The notes beneath the pieces were generated by a model. The model had not been told where the DNA came from, searched no databases, and saw only the letters and a list, made by a program, of their open reading frames with translations. From positions 184,957-248,956 of the forward strand of contig CASDXP010000001.1 in assembly GCA_949285455.1 (NCBI GenBank): a DNA stretch of 64,000 bases. The letters run 5' to 3'. Source of the stretch: an uncultured bacterium (GTDB lineage Bacteria > Bacillota_I > Bacilli_A > RFN20 > CAG-826). Position 1 is the first letter of the stretch, and each line of letters starts with the position of its first letter. Made by a program: the position numbers and the translations under genes. This document shows, in pieces, positions 1 through 7,931 of the stretch.

Positions 1-777
1 TGAAGTTAATGTGTTGACGTAAACATCATCTTCGCCACGTGAAATCGTCGCTTGATAAACTGTTTCTGCACTTACCATTTTTTCATCTTCGACGACAATT
101 TCAAAACTGATCGCAATTTCATTTAAATAATCTTCATCATCAAATGAATAAGTGAATTCATCTAGTGAATAAATTGTTTGCGTTTCGTTCTCTTCTACTT
201 TCGCATTGATGGAAACGCCTTGTAAATTCACATTACCGGTCAAATTAGCCTGGATGAACTGGGCCACTAATAAAGTCGATTGTTTAGAAATTTGACCAGG
301 AACGCTAGATTGTAATAAATAAGATACTCCATCCCCTGATGGATCACCATCTTCTACGACTGGTAAACGATAAGCACTATCGTACCAAATACCAGTTAAT
401 AAATCGTCATTTTCATAATCTTGCACTAAATAGATAACTTTTTGGCCACTATAAGTTTTAGTTTGAACGAGTCTTACGTAAGAATTATTGTATTCTGTTC
501 CATCTTCGTAACTACTTTTCAAAGTAGCGGTGGCAAAAGATGTTTCATCATTATAAATGTTCATCGTCTCATCTAATGAGATGATATTTCCAGCGCTATC
601 TTCTACTTCATTAAACACTACTTTATTTGATTCATTTACTTCATTAACGTATAAATCGCCACTCAATAAGGAAACGACATCTTCTAAAGCAATAGTGCTT
701 GCTGGTGGTTCACTTGGTTCGCCGCAACCAGTTAAAAGAAGAGCGAAAGCTGATAACACTAACAAACTTTTCTTCAT
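1..777 (-). CDS. Putative lipoprotein, C-terminus beyond the window
   Basis: The reading frame stays open for 259 codons from ATG at 777 to the window edge, so the C-terminus is missing. The start is set by an AGGAGG ribosome site about 8 bases upstream. Residues 1-18 are a lipoprotein signal (MKKSLL, hydrophobic core, lipobox LTGC, Cys18). The mature part begins CGEPSEPPAS and is acidic and rich in Thr, Ser and Asn. It resembles the next gene in its signal and in the CGEP..PP start, so the two are probably paralogues. No domain is recognised. It is expected to be anchored on the outer face of the membrane; function unknown. Confidence 0.8.
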   Translation of the reverse strand, partial: MKKSLLVLSAFALLLTGCGEPSEPPASTIALEDVVSLLSGDLYVNEVNESNKVVFNEVEDSAGNIISLDETMNIYNDETSFATATLKSSYEDGTEYNNSYVRLVQTKTYSGQKVIYLVQDYENDDLLTGIWYDSAYRLPVVEDGDPSGDGVSYLLQSSVPGQISKQSTLLVAQFIQANLTGNVNLQGVSINAKVEENETQTIYSLDEFTYSFDDEDYLNEIAISFEIVVEDEKMVSAETVYQATISRGEDDVYVNTLTS

Positions 778-802
778 CTAATTTGTCCTCCTTTGCTAAA
801 GC

Positions 803-840
803 ATAATAAAACCGAAGTAGGTCTAATGACCTACCCCGGT
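803..840 (-). terminator. Rho-independent terminator of the 857-2932 lipoprotein gene
   Basis: The arms at 811-823 and 828-840 pair as ACCG..GTAGGTC with GACCTAC..CGGT around a four-base loop. On the minus strand TTTTATTA follows. It lies between the two lipoprotein genes, so the downstream one either relies on readthrough or has its own promoter in the short gap. Confidence 0.75.
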
Positions 841-856
841 AAATTAAATTGTAAAA

Positions 857-2932
857 TTAATAGGTACTTAAATCAGCAGTTTCAAAATCTAACTTTTCAT
901 CAAGTGCGGTCATCGTACAAGTGCGTTCAGTACCGCCAAAGTGGAATGAATAAGTAAAGTCGATAGATTCATTCGTAGGATTTGAAAAACCAATGATGCA
1001 ATAATAGACAGATTCTGCTTCAGGGTCATAATCGCTTAAAGTAAGCGTTAAGGTTGCATCATCTAAAGTCCACTTGAAAGGAACAATTTCGCCTTTCCTA
1101 CTTTCGTAACAAACATATTCACCCGTACCATCCGTTTCAAAGTTAACGAAATGGTCACCCCAACCAGAAATACTACCGTGTAAGGTTGTCGTAGTTAAGA
1201 ATTGACGAATAAGAGCTGGATCAGGTTTAACGATGACGCTAAATGAAATATCATCATTAATGCTTGAATCCGCTACGGAAGCATATGTTAAAGTAACATC
1301 GCCTTCAGTTTCACCAGTGATGTTAAAGACACCCGCTACATCAGTAGGTTCGATGCTGACATTACCGGTTGAAGAGGAACTAACTTCCACCGTTGCTTCT
1401 TGACTTGCTCCACTTGGAATAATAGAAACGGTTAAAGTCGAAGTTTCATTTAAATAGACAACTTCACCAGTATTTAAAGTTGCACTAATGCTACGTGGAT
1501 CGGGTTGAATAACTTCAATTGTTACTTCTTTGATGACCCCTGCTCCATTATCGTAAAGTAAAGTCGTCGTACCGGTTCCATTGATGATAGGTGTACCATC
1601 TGCTTCAAAGATAATTTTTTCTTCTTCTTTAGAACCAAGTAAGATGGGGTTCACTAAAGCTTTTTCAGCAGTTAAGACTTCGAATTCGGAAGTAAGTTCG
1701 CCACTATCTTCAACGACACCATCAGTCGCATCGTAAGTTGAATAACTTCCTTCAATTTGATAAGAAAGATGAACATCATATTCATTATTAATGACTAAAT
1801 CATCGACATTGACACCTTCCACTTCATCTTTGTAAGCGACGACACCAGTATAAGTTAAAGATTCAATTTCGCTTGGATTAGCGCCTTCGTAAGGAAGACC
1901 AGTATCAGGATTAATATCCATTTCATCGTAAATACGATTTTCAAAATTGATGCTTTCGATAAAATTATTACCATTAACGGTCATGGTCATATGAATTAAA
2001 CTTTCCGTATCGCCATAATAATCGATGTTTTGGCCTTCGATTGTTAAAGTGTAAGAAGATGTTTCAATTGCACTAGTTAAAGTGATATTCGTCCATCCTT
2101 CACTTCCTTTGTTTAGTAAAGATTCAGATGAATTAGAAAATAATGCATTAGAAATAGCATCATTAAAACCAACTTGACTAGCGATAGCGTCACTTGCGTC
2201 GCTTCTTAACATTTCGTAAGGATTTAGCGAATCCGTTTCATCGCTTAAAACCGCAATCGCTGCGCTTTCACTATAGCCATAACTATCTTGTTCACCGAGT
2301 AAACTATATAAATAATTATCAGTTAAAGTGAACACTGCTTCATTATAACGGCTGGAAGAACCATTAAATTCGCTACCTTTGACAATAGCATTACCGTTTC
2401 TTCCTACTTTAGATTCGTAATGATAACTTTCTACGGTGTTGCCCATCGGGGAACGAGAAAAGTTACCGACGTAAGTCGCACTTTCTAAATAAGTAGCGTT
2501 CGCACTTAAAGCCGAGCCATTTAAAAGTTCGTAAACTTCTTCGACAGTCGTAGGAACTTCTTCTCCGACAACTGTGCCTGGATCAAGTAGATTAGAAGGT
2601 CCAATTTCTTCTAAAGTGACAGCGATGACGCTATCTTGTTTGGGCATAGTAATAGAATAACTTCCATCGAAAGAATATAAGACGACATCATTAAATGTCA
2701 CTTCATCGACGATCTTATTGCTTTCTTCCACTAAGATGTCAAAGTTAAGCACTTCGCCTGCTTCATAACGTCCATCTTCGGACGGATTAGTGACGTTGAT
2801 GCTCGACCCAGTTTCAGCATTAAGAGTAAGATTATAGGTCGTCGGAGCGGGTGGAGTATTAGGCTCGCCACATGAAGCAAGTAGGAGCGTAAGCCCTCCC
2901 ATCAACGCAACTGTTAGGTATGATTTTTTCAT
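857..2932 (-). CDS. Large surface lipoprotein with Ig-like repeats (putative)
   Basis: A 691-residue protein starts at ATG 2932 behind AAAGGAGG. The signal peptide ends in the lipobox LASC with Cys21, followed by GEPNTPPAP, almost the same start as the lipoprotein at 1-777. Residues about 30-115 look like a beta-rich repeat (YNLTLN...SINVTNP...GEVLNFDI). The stretch at about 480-570 (STLTVSII, VSSSS, GDVTLTYASV) looks like a bacterial Ig-like (BIG2-type) domain. The middle is beta-rich, acidic and poor in Lys. It is probably exposed on the cell surface. The ligand is unknown; the fold suggests adhesion or display, but that is inference. Confidence 0.75.
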   Translation of the reverse strand: MKKSYLTVALMGGLTLLLASCGEPNTPPAPTTYNLTLNAETGSSINVTNPSEDGRYEAGEVLNFDILVEESNKIVDEVTFNDVVLYSFDGSYSITMPKQDSVIAVTLEEIGPSNLLDPGTVVGEEVPTTVEEVYELLNGSALSANATYLESATYVGNFSRSPMGNTVESYHYESKVGRNGNAIVKGSEFNGSSSRYNEAVFTLTDNYLYSLLGEQDSYGYSESAAIAVLSDETDSLNPYEMLRSDASDAIASQVGFNDAISNALFSNSSESLLNKGSEGWTNITLTSAIETSSYTLTIEGQNIDYYGDTESLIHMTMTVNGNNFIESINFENRIYDEMDINPDTGLPYEGANPSEIESLTYTGVVAYKDEVEGVNVDDLVINNEYDVHLSYQIEGSYSTYDATDGVVEDSGELTSEFEVLTAEKALVNPILLGSKEEEKIIFEADGTPIINGTGTTTLLYDNGAGVIKEVTIEVIQPDPRSISATLNTGEVVYLNETSTLTVSIIPSGASQEATVEVSSSSTGNVSIEPTDVAGVFNITGETEGDVTLTYASVADSSINDDISFSVIVKPDPALIRQFLTTTTLHGSISGWGDHFVNFETDGTGEYVCYESRKGEIVPFKWTLDDATLTLTLSDYDPEAESVYYCIIGFSNPTNESIDFTYSFHFGGTERTCTMTALDEKLDFETADLSTY

Positions 2933-3232
2933 ATACTACCTCCTTTTGAATGCTATATAAGATAATACTAATAAAAACAAAATAAAGTATTTTTTAATAA
3001 ATTTAAAAATAATTTATAAAGATAGCGAATCTATTAGTGTTTAAAAAAATCAATAAAATCAAACTAGCCAATCTTTCACTTTTTGTGACTTATGATACTT
3101 TCTTATAGCTACTACTGTTCTTAGAAGATACGTTATAAACACCAATTCTTAATGTATGTTTATAACTTTTCTCTCATTTAATTTCTAACTACCGGTCTTA
3201 CCATATGGAGATTTGAAAGCCATTTTAATCTA
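2933..3232. other. Gene-free stretch upstream of the large lipoprotein gene
   Basis: About 300 bases with no supported gene in either direction. The part nearest 2940 holds the AAAGGAGG ribosome site of the lipoprotein and an AT-rich run with TATTAT-like elements that may be its promoter. No clear -35/-10 pair, stable hairpin or repeat was found in the rest. Confidence 0.5.
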
Positions 3233-3263
3233 AAAACAAAAAAGTCTGCCTATATTTGCAGAC
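3233..3263 (-). terminator. Terminator after tRNA-Leu(CAA)
   Basis: The arms GTCTGC (3244-3249) and GCAGAC (3258-3263) form a stem followed on the minus strand by a long T-rich run. It sits directly 3' of the tRNA and ends the membrane protein-tRNA transcript. Confidence 0.75.
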
Positions 3264-3278
3264 CTTTTGTCCTATTTT

Positions 3279-3364
3279 TGGTGCTCCTGGTCGGAATCGA
3301 ACCGACATGAGTTTCCTCGTACGATTTTGAGTCGTATCTGTCTACCAGTTTCAGCACAGGAGCA
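3279..3364 (-). tRNA. tRNA-Leu, anticodon CAA
   Basis: A class II tRNA with encoded CCA. The acceptor TGCTCCT pairs with AGGAGCA. The anticodon stem TACGA/TCGTA encloses the loop CTCAAAA, giving CAA. There is a long variable arm, and the T arm contains GGTTCGATTCC. Its 5' end lies one base after the stop codon of the upstream membrane protein gene, so the two are probably co-transcribed. Confidence 0.95.
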
Positions 3365-3365
3365 A

Positions 3366-3836
3366 TTAACTAAGTGATTTGATATCGAACTTGCGTGGTC
3401 TAAACATCAAAACATATAAATTATAGATGAAAGTTTCGCAGATGAGAAGTAAACCAATAGATGCAAGAATCGAGGCACTTGCAATCGTATCTAAAACATC
3501 AGTCCCACTTCCATAATATAAATAGCATCCAGCGACGAAAATTGAAATGCCGAGAGCGGCAAAAATATTGACGATGATAAGCGCAGCTTTATTGATGGAA
3601 TTGAAACGATTGAAAGCAATTAGACCTACTTGTAAATCTTTTCCTATCGAAATGAGAATTAAAATAATTTGGAAAAGAGCAAAAGCCGCCACGACCGCAT
3701 CGACGATCATATTAAAGATATAAGAATTATTTTCATCGTAATAAATTGATTCCACTAACATGATGATAGCGAACACGATAGGTGGAATAAGTAAGATGCT
3801 AGAAACGATACGATAAATGAGGTTTTTCTTATCCAT
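3366..3836 (-). CDS. Small membrane protein, four predicted TM segments
   Basis: A 156-residue protein starting MDKKNLIYRI. A longer frame opens at 3878, but its first 14 residues are polar and Cys-containing, and I prefer ATG 3836. No ribosome site precedes that ATG. Instead TATAGT at 3844-3849 lies 7 bases upstream, as expected for a leaderless mRNA. Hydrophobic segments lie near residues 8-30, 42-68, 86-108 and 120-145. The family is not recognised. tRNA-Leu(CAA) follows after one base, so the transcript probably carries both. Confidence 0.65.
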   Translation of the reverse strand: MDKKNLIYRIVSSILLIPPIVFAIIMLVESIYYDENNSYIFNMIVDAVVAAFALFQIILILISIGKDLQVGLIAFNRFNSINKAALIIVNIFAALGISIFVAGCYLYYGSGTDVLDTIASASILASIGLLLICETFIYNLYVLMFRPRKFDIKSLS

Positions 3837-3843
3837 GGCTAAT

Positions 3844-3849
3844 ACTATA
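3844..3849 (-). promoter_or_regulatory. -10 box for a probable leaderless transcript
   Basis: TATAGT on the minus strand, 7 bases before ATG 3836. The -35 match is weak (TTTCAC at 3867-3872). The arrangement matches the stronger cases before topA and uppS. Confidence 0.45.
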
Positions 3850-3970
3850 CACGAATTGCACTTATAGTGAAATAACAAAAATTATAATTTTATAAGTTTT
3901 GAAAAAGTGTAAAAAATTGGATGAAAAAATAAATGTTTTAATTTTATAAATTTATAATTTATACGAATAT

Positions 3971-3998
3971 TTGACAACCATATAACTAACGTTATAAA
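3971..3998 (+). promoter_or_regulatory. Promoter for the maltodextrin operon leader or a small RNA
   Basis: TTGACA at 3971-3976, a 16-base spacer, and TATAAA at 3993-3998. Transcription would begin about 4005, roughly 180 bases before the binding-protein gene, and would first read through the hairpin at 4067-4098. The rest of 3850-3970 is AT-rich with no other feature I can support. Confidence 0.65.
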
Positions 3999-4004
3999 AT
4001 AATT

Positions 4005-4098
4005 ATCAGATAAATCACATGCTTAGCTGCTTTGACAAGAAAGTCACCATTCTTTGAGCAAAAAGCACCAATTGTTTGGCGAATTGGTCATTTTTTTG
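4005..4098 (+). ncRNA. Candidate leader RNA or small RNA ending in a terminator hairpin
   Basis: About 95 bases between the promoter at 3971-3998 and a terminator hairpin. It contains a small hairpin (TGAC..GTCA near 4032-4045) followed by an unpaired A/T-rich stretch. No known riboswitch class was recognised. It may be an attenuated leader of the sugar operon or an independent short RNA. Confidence 0.35.
4067..4098 (+). terminator. Rho-independent terminator upstream of the binding-protein gene
   Basis: ACCAATT (4067-4073) pairs perfectly with AATTGGT (4082-4088) around an eight-base loop and is followed by CATTTTTTTG. The T run is on the plus strand only. With no plus-strand gene upstream, it must end a leader or small RNA. 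Confidence 0.75.
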
Positions 4099-4103
4099 TG
4101 AGG

Positions 4104-4132
4104 TTGCAATATGTGGTTCTCCCTTATATTTA
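4104..4132 (+). promoter_or_regulatory. Second, proximal promoter candidate of the maltodextrin operon
   Basis: TTGCAA (4104-4109), a 17-base spacer, and TATTTA (4127-4132), placed just after the terminator hairpin. It would give a roughly 45-base leader containing AAGGAGG before ATG 4186. The -10 match is moderate. Confidence 0.45.
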
Positions 4133-4185
4133 TTTTTATAAGTATTAGGAAAAACATGTTTCTTTGATTTTAAGGAGGAAAACAA

Positions 4186-5460
4186 ATGAAAAAGAAACTC
4201 TCATTGACAGCTGTTTCCGCCTCAGTCGCACTAGTGCTAGGCGTCGGTATGGCTGTTGGCCTATCAGGTTGTGGTGGCGGAGGTTCCAACAAGATTGTTG
4301 TTTCTGGACCACTAGAACAATATGATTGGCTCGTCGAAAGACTCAACCAATACAACGTCGATAACGGCACTGATATCGAATTTGAAGTCAGAAGTATTTC
4401 CGAAGCTGATGTCGACACTGACGTCACTGACTGGACGCAAGGTCCAAACGTCTATGCATTTGCATCAGATAAGATTCAAGGTTTATTTACCAAGAATGCT
4501 CTCGCAGCCGTTCCTGATGAATATCAAACCCAAATTGAAGGTGAAGTAAATGCAACTTCTATTGAAGCAGCCACATTCGCTAGCGATATGTACGCTTATC
4601 CTTACACTGGTGATAATGGTTACTTCCTCTACTACAACTCTGAATTACTACAAGAATCTCAAGTTGGCGATTTATACGACTTAATTGATCTCTGTAGAGA
4701 AAATGGTTGGAAGATTCACTTCCCACTCAGAGATTCATTCTATAGTTCTGGTTGGATGTTCTCTTTTGGTGCGAGATATTCAGTCACCTATTTAGCAAAT
4801 GGTCAAATCGATAACATCGAAGCTACATTTAATGCTGAGGAAGGTCTAAAGGCTGCTAAAGCATTGCGTGATGTTCTAAAATATGCTCAAGAAGGCAGTT
4901 CAAACATTTTAGACACCGCGAAACAAAATGCTCAACCAGTCAATGGTAGCCCATATGTTGCAACCGTCAATGGTACCTGGGCAATGTCCGCTGCTGACTT
5001 TGCTGCAGTCGGTGAAGAAAACATTGGCATGACCAAGCTTCCAGAAATCACTTACGATAAAGGTGGCGCTGATGAAGAAACCGTCAACTGTGGTTCCTTC
5101 CTTGGTTACAAACTTTATGGTGTCAACCCACAAGCGACCACTGGTGATCTTGCCACTGCTCATAGCGTAGCTATGTATCTTTATGGCAAAGCTTCTCAAG
5201 AATCTCGTTTTGATGCATTAGGTGTCGTTCCAACAAATGAAGAAGTCTTAGCGTTAGACAAAGTTCAAGCTTCTAAGACGACTCAAGCGCTCGGCGCACA
5301 ATCTGAATTCTCAGTTGCACAAACTGCCGTTCCAGGCGGATTATGGGGTGCAGTCGATTCCACAATTGGACAAATTTGTGATGAATATGCAACTTTAACT
5401 GATAAAGATTTACAAACGATGCTCGATAGCTTAAACGACGCTATTGAAGACAGCAAATAA
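4186..5460 (+). CDS. Maltodextrin-type ABC transporter substrate-binding lipoprotein
   Basis: A 424-residue protein behind AAGGAGG. The signal peptide ends with GLSGC (Cys29) and a Gly-rich linker, so it is lipid-anchored outside the cell. The mature protein has the two-lobe extracellular solute-binding layout (SBP_bac_1 type). It includes the YAYPYTGDNGYFLYYN stretch and a late ATVNGTWAMSAADFA segment typical of MalE-like proteins. It would capture maltodextrins and hand them to the two permeases that follow. A hairpin right after the stop probably raises its transcript level relative to the permeases. The substrate is inferred from the neighbouring GH13 enzyme and the MalF/MalG-like permeases. 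Confidence 0.85.
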   Translation: MKKKLSLTAVSASVALVLGVGMAVGLSGCGGGGSNKIVVSGPLEQYDWLVERLNQYNVDNGTDIEFEVRSISEADVDTDVTDWTQGPNVYAFASDKIQGLFTKNALAAVPDEYQTQIEGEVNATSIEAATFASDMYAYPYTGDNGYFLYYNSELLQESQVGDLYDLIDLCRENGWKIHFPLRDSFYSSGWMFSFGARYSVTYLANGQIDNIEATFNAEEGLKAAKALRDVLKYAQEGSSNILDTAKQNAQPVNGSPYVATVNGTWAMSAADFAAVGEENIGMTKLPEITYDKGGADEETVNCGSFLGYKLYGVNPQATTGDLATAHSVAMYLYGKASQESRFDALGVVPTNEEVLALDKVQASKTTQALGAQSEFSVAQTAVPGGLWGAVDSTIGQICDEYATLTDKDLQTMLDSLNDAIEDSK

Positions 5461-5472
5461 TTAACTTTACTC

Positions 5473-5509
5473 ACTCCCAGGGGGCTTTTGCTCCTTGGGA
5501 GTTTTATTT
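5473..5509 (+). terminator. Partial terminator between binding-protein and permease genes
   Basis: ACTCCCAGGGGGC pairs imperfectly with a CTCCTTGGGAGT arm and is followed by TTTATTTA. It lies 13 bases after the binding-protein stop. Such hairpins usually let a minority of polymerases through, giving more binding protein than permease. Confidence 0.8.
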
Positions 5510-5533
5510 ATCATCGCCCCCGGAGGAGAAATT

Positions 5534-7057
5534 ATGACAACGATCGAATACTTGTCACTTAACAAAGGGCAAAAGTTCTTGTACAAGATAGGTAATTTCT
5601 TCATGAGTATTCCACGTGCTTTTGCTAGATTTTTTAGAAAAGTACCGCGTTGGTTGAACGCTCTCATGAAAAAGTTAGTAAGTCCTTTTGTCACTTTGAA
5701 AGACGCTATGGTGTATAGTGATTACAAAGTGCGTCTTTCTTTTCTTATTTGTGGATTTGGTCAAATTACGAGACATCAAATTATCCGTGGCGTCATCGCT
5801 TTAATCTATGAAATAGCTTACATTTTCTTCATGATCACTGTTGGTGTTCCCCAACTTAGCATGTTAGGAAGTTTAGGTACTTTAGGTCAATTTGCCATCG
5901 TCGGTGGAGCAACCGATAACTACGATAATTCATTCACTATTTTACTTTTATGTTTATTCTCCATCATCTTCACCGTGTTGATGGTTTTAATTTGGTATTC
6001 ATCAGTAAAATCAGCGAAAATCCTTTACGATTTAGAACGTATCGGTCATCATGAATCTGATAAACAATATATTAAAGATTTCTTAGGAAAAAAATTCCAC
6101 ACCATCTTATTATCAGTTCCTGTTTTAGGTTTAGTGATTTTTACTGTCATTCCTGTTATTTACATGGTCTTAATCGGTTTTACCGATTATAATACCTACC
6201 ACGATCCACAAAGTGGTCTATTATTTGAATGGGTTGGCTGGCTAAATTATTCATTAGCTTTCGGCTCTAGTGGTATTTCAGGTGGCGGCATGATCGTTTT
6301 AACGACGATTATGAACGTCTTACTTTGGACGCTTATTTGGGCATTCTTCGCCACCTTCTCCAACTACTTCCTCGGCATGATCGTGGCCATCTTAATTAAT
6401 AGAAAAGGTATCAAACTTAAAAAGTTATGGCGTACAGTTTTAGTTACCACTATCGCTGTCCCACAATTCATTTCCTTATTATTGATGTCACAAATGTTCG
6501 CACAGAGCGATGGTATCTTCAACGGTATCATCCAAGCTATGGGCGGCCCACAAATCAACTGGCTTGGCGAACCTATCCTCGCTAAGGTTGTCATCATCTT
6601 AGTCAATACTTGGGTTGGTATTCCATATACGATGCTCATCTGCTCCGGCATCTTGATGAACATTCCAGAAGATTTATACGAATCAGCAAAAATTGATGGC
6701 GCCTCTCCATTTAAAACATATATGCGCATCACGCTTCCTTATATGTTATTTATTACCGGCCCCTACCTCATCTCATCATTCGTCGGTAATATCAATAACT
6801 TCAACGTCATCTTCTTACTCTCTGGTGGCGGACCGTTTTATGACATTACTATCATCTCTGTCCCTCAATTACAGAATTTAGGTCAAACCGACTTGCTCAT
6901 CACATGGATTTATAAGATGACTATTGATAACCCTTCGAATGCAGATTATGGTTTTGCCTCAGTGCTCGGCGTCTTAGTCTTTGCAATCGTCGCCTTCTTC
7001 TCTCTCATCTTCTATGGTAGATCTAACGCAGTTAAGAACGAGGAGGATTTCCAATAA
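5534..7057 (+). CDS. MalF-like maltodextrin ABC permease
   Basis: A 507-residue integral membrane protein. An upstream in-frame start at 5495 overlaps the hairpin, so I chose ATG 5534, which follows GGAGGAG by 6 bases. The first 60 residues are basic and amphipathic. Hydrophobic segments follow at about 70-190, then a large BPD_transp_1 domain from about 200. The coupling EAA loop reads YESAKIDGASPFKTYMRITL. It forms the membrane channel with the next gene product. Its TAA overlaps the ATG of that gene by one base (TAATG), which indicates translational coupling. Confidence 0.88.
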   Translation: MTTIEYLSLNKGQKFLYKIGNFFMSIPRAFARFFRKVPRWLNALMKKLVSPFVTLKDAMVYSDYKVRLSFLICGFGQITRHQIIRGVIALIYEIAYIFFMITVGVPQLSMLGSLGTLGQFAIVGGATDNYDNSFTILLLCLFSIIFTVLMVLIWYSSVKSAKILYDLERIGHHESDKQYIKDFLGKKFHTILLSVPVLGLVIFTVIPVIYMVLIGFTDYNTYHDPQSGLLFEWVGWLNYSLAFGSSGISGGGMIVLTTIMNVLLWTLIWAFFATFSNYFLGMIVAILINRKGIKLKKLWRTVLVTTIAVPQFISLLLMSQMFAQSDGIFNGIIQAMGGPQINWLGEPILAKVVIILVNTWVGIPYTMLICSGILMNIPEDLYESAKIDGASPFKTYMRITLPYMLFITGPYLISSFVGNINNFNVIFLLSGGGPFYDITIISVPQLQNLGQTDLLITWIYKMTIDNPSNADYGFASVLGVLVFAIVAFFSLIFYGRSNAVKNEEDFQ

Positions 7058-7926
7058 TGGCAGCTTTAACAAAAAAGAAAAATTATTCTTCACAAAAAGC
7101 ACGCGAAACGACGACTCGTGTCGTCATCTACATCGTTTTAGTGCTCATGAGTCTCATTTGGCTCTTCCCTTTCGTTTTCTTAATTTTACAATCATTCTCC
7201 GCAGCGCTTATCCGCGGTAATTTCCAAATTATGTTCACCGTCGATAACTATGTTAGGCTCTTTACTTCCGCCGCGACACCGTTCTTGACTTGGTTCTTAA
7301 ACACCTTAATTATCGCTATCATCACGACGATTTTCCAAACGATTCTCGTCCTCATGACCGCTTATGCTCTATCACGCTTAAGATTTAGAGGTCGTCAAGG
7401 ATTCATGAAATTAATTCTCATCATCGGTATGTTCCCTGGCTTCCTTGGTATGATCATTACGTTCAATATTCTTAAACTTGTCGGTTTAAGTGGTTCAATC
7501 TATTCCTTAGTTATCATCTACATTGCCGGTTCCGCCATGTCTTATTACGTCGCAAAAGGCTTCTTCGATACAGTATCTAAATCGCTTGATGAAGCTGTCT
7601 TAATCGACGGCGGTAATAATAACACAGTCTTCTGGCGCGTCATCTTACCTTTATCAAAACCAATCGTCATCTATACGATTTTAATTTCTTTCACCGCACC
7701 CTGGGGCGACTTCATGCTCGGTAGCTTAATCGCTAACAACAACTCGAGCTTATATAACGTCGCTGTCGGTTTAAGAAGTTTATTATCTACTATGACGAGC
7801 CGTGCTCAAAACTTCGGTATGTTCTGCGCTGGCGGCGTCATCGTATCCATTCCTATTCTAGCCCTCTTCTTCTGGCTACAACGTTATTACGTTGAAGGTA
7901 TCGCTGGAGGCGCTGTTAAAGGTTAA
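7057..7926 (+). CDS. MalG-like maltodextrin ABC permease
   Basis: A 289-residue permease, the usual length for MalG, with six predicted membrane segments. The EAA loop reads DEAVLIDGGNNNTVFWRVIL and contacts the ATPase. The basic N-terminus (ALTKKKNYSSQKARET) faces the cytoplasm. The start codon overlaps the upstream stop. The C-terminus YVEGIAGGAVKG is the conserved end of MalG-type proteins. It acts as a heterodimer with the upstream permease. Confidence 0.9.
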   Translation: MAALTKKKNYSSQKARETTTRVVIYIVLVLMSLIWLFPFVFLILQSFSAALIRGNFQIMFTVDNYVRLFTSAATPFLTWFLNTLIIAIITTIFQTILVLMTAYALSRLRFRGRQGFMKLILIIGMFPGFLGMIITFNILKLVGLSGSIYSLVIIYIAGSAMSYYVAKGFFDTVSKSLDEAVLIDGGNNNTVFWRVILPLSKPIVIYTILISFTAPWGDFMLGSLIANNNSSLYNVAVGLRSLLSTMTSRAQNFGMFCAGGVIVSIPILALFFWLQRYYVEGIAGGAVKG

Positions 7927-7931
7927 TTGTT

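Noticed and set aside
857..2932. Possibility that TGA encodes Trp, as in mycoplasmas.
   Set aside because: Long genes use TGG for Trp, and TGA ends genes such as those at 15343 and 53303, so the standard code fits.
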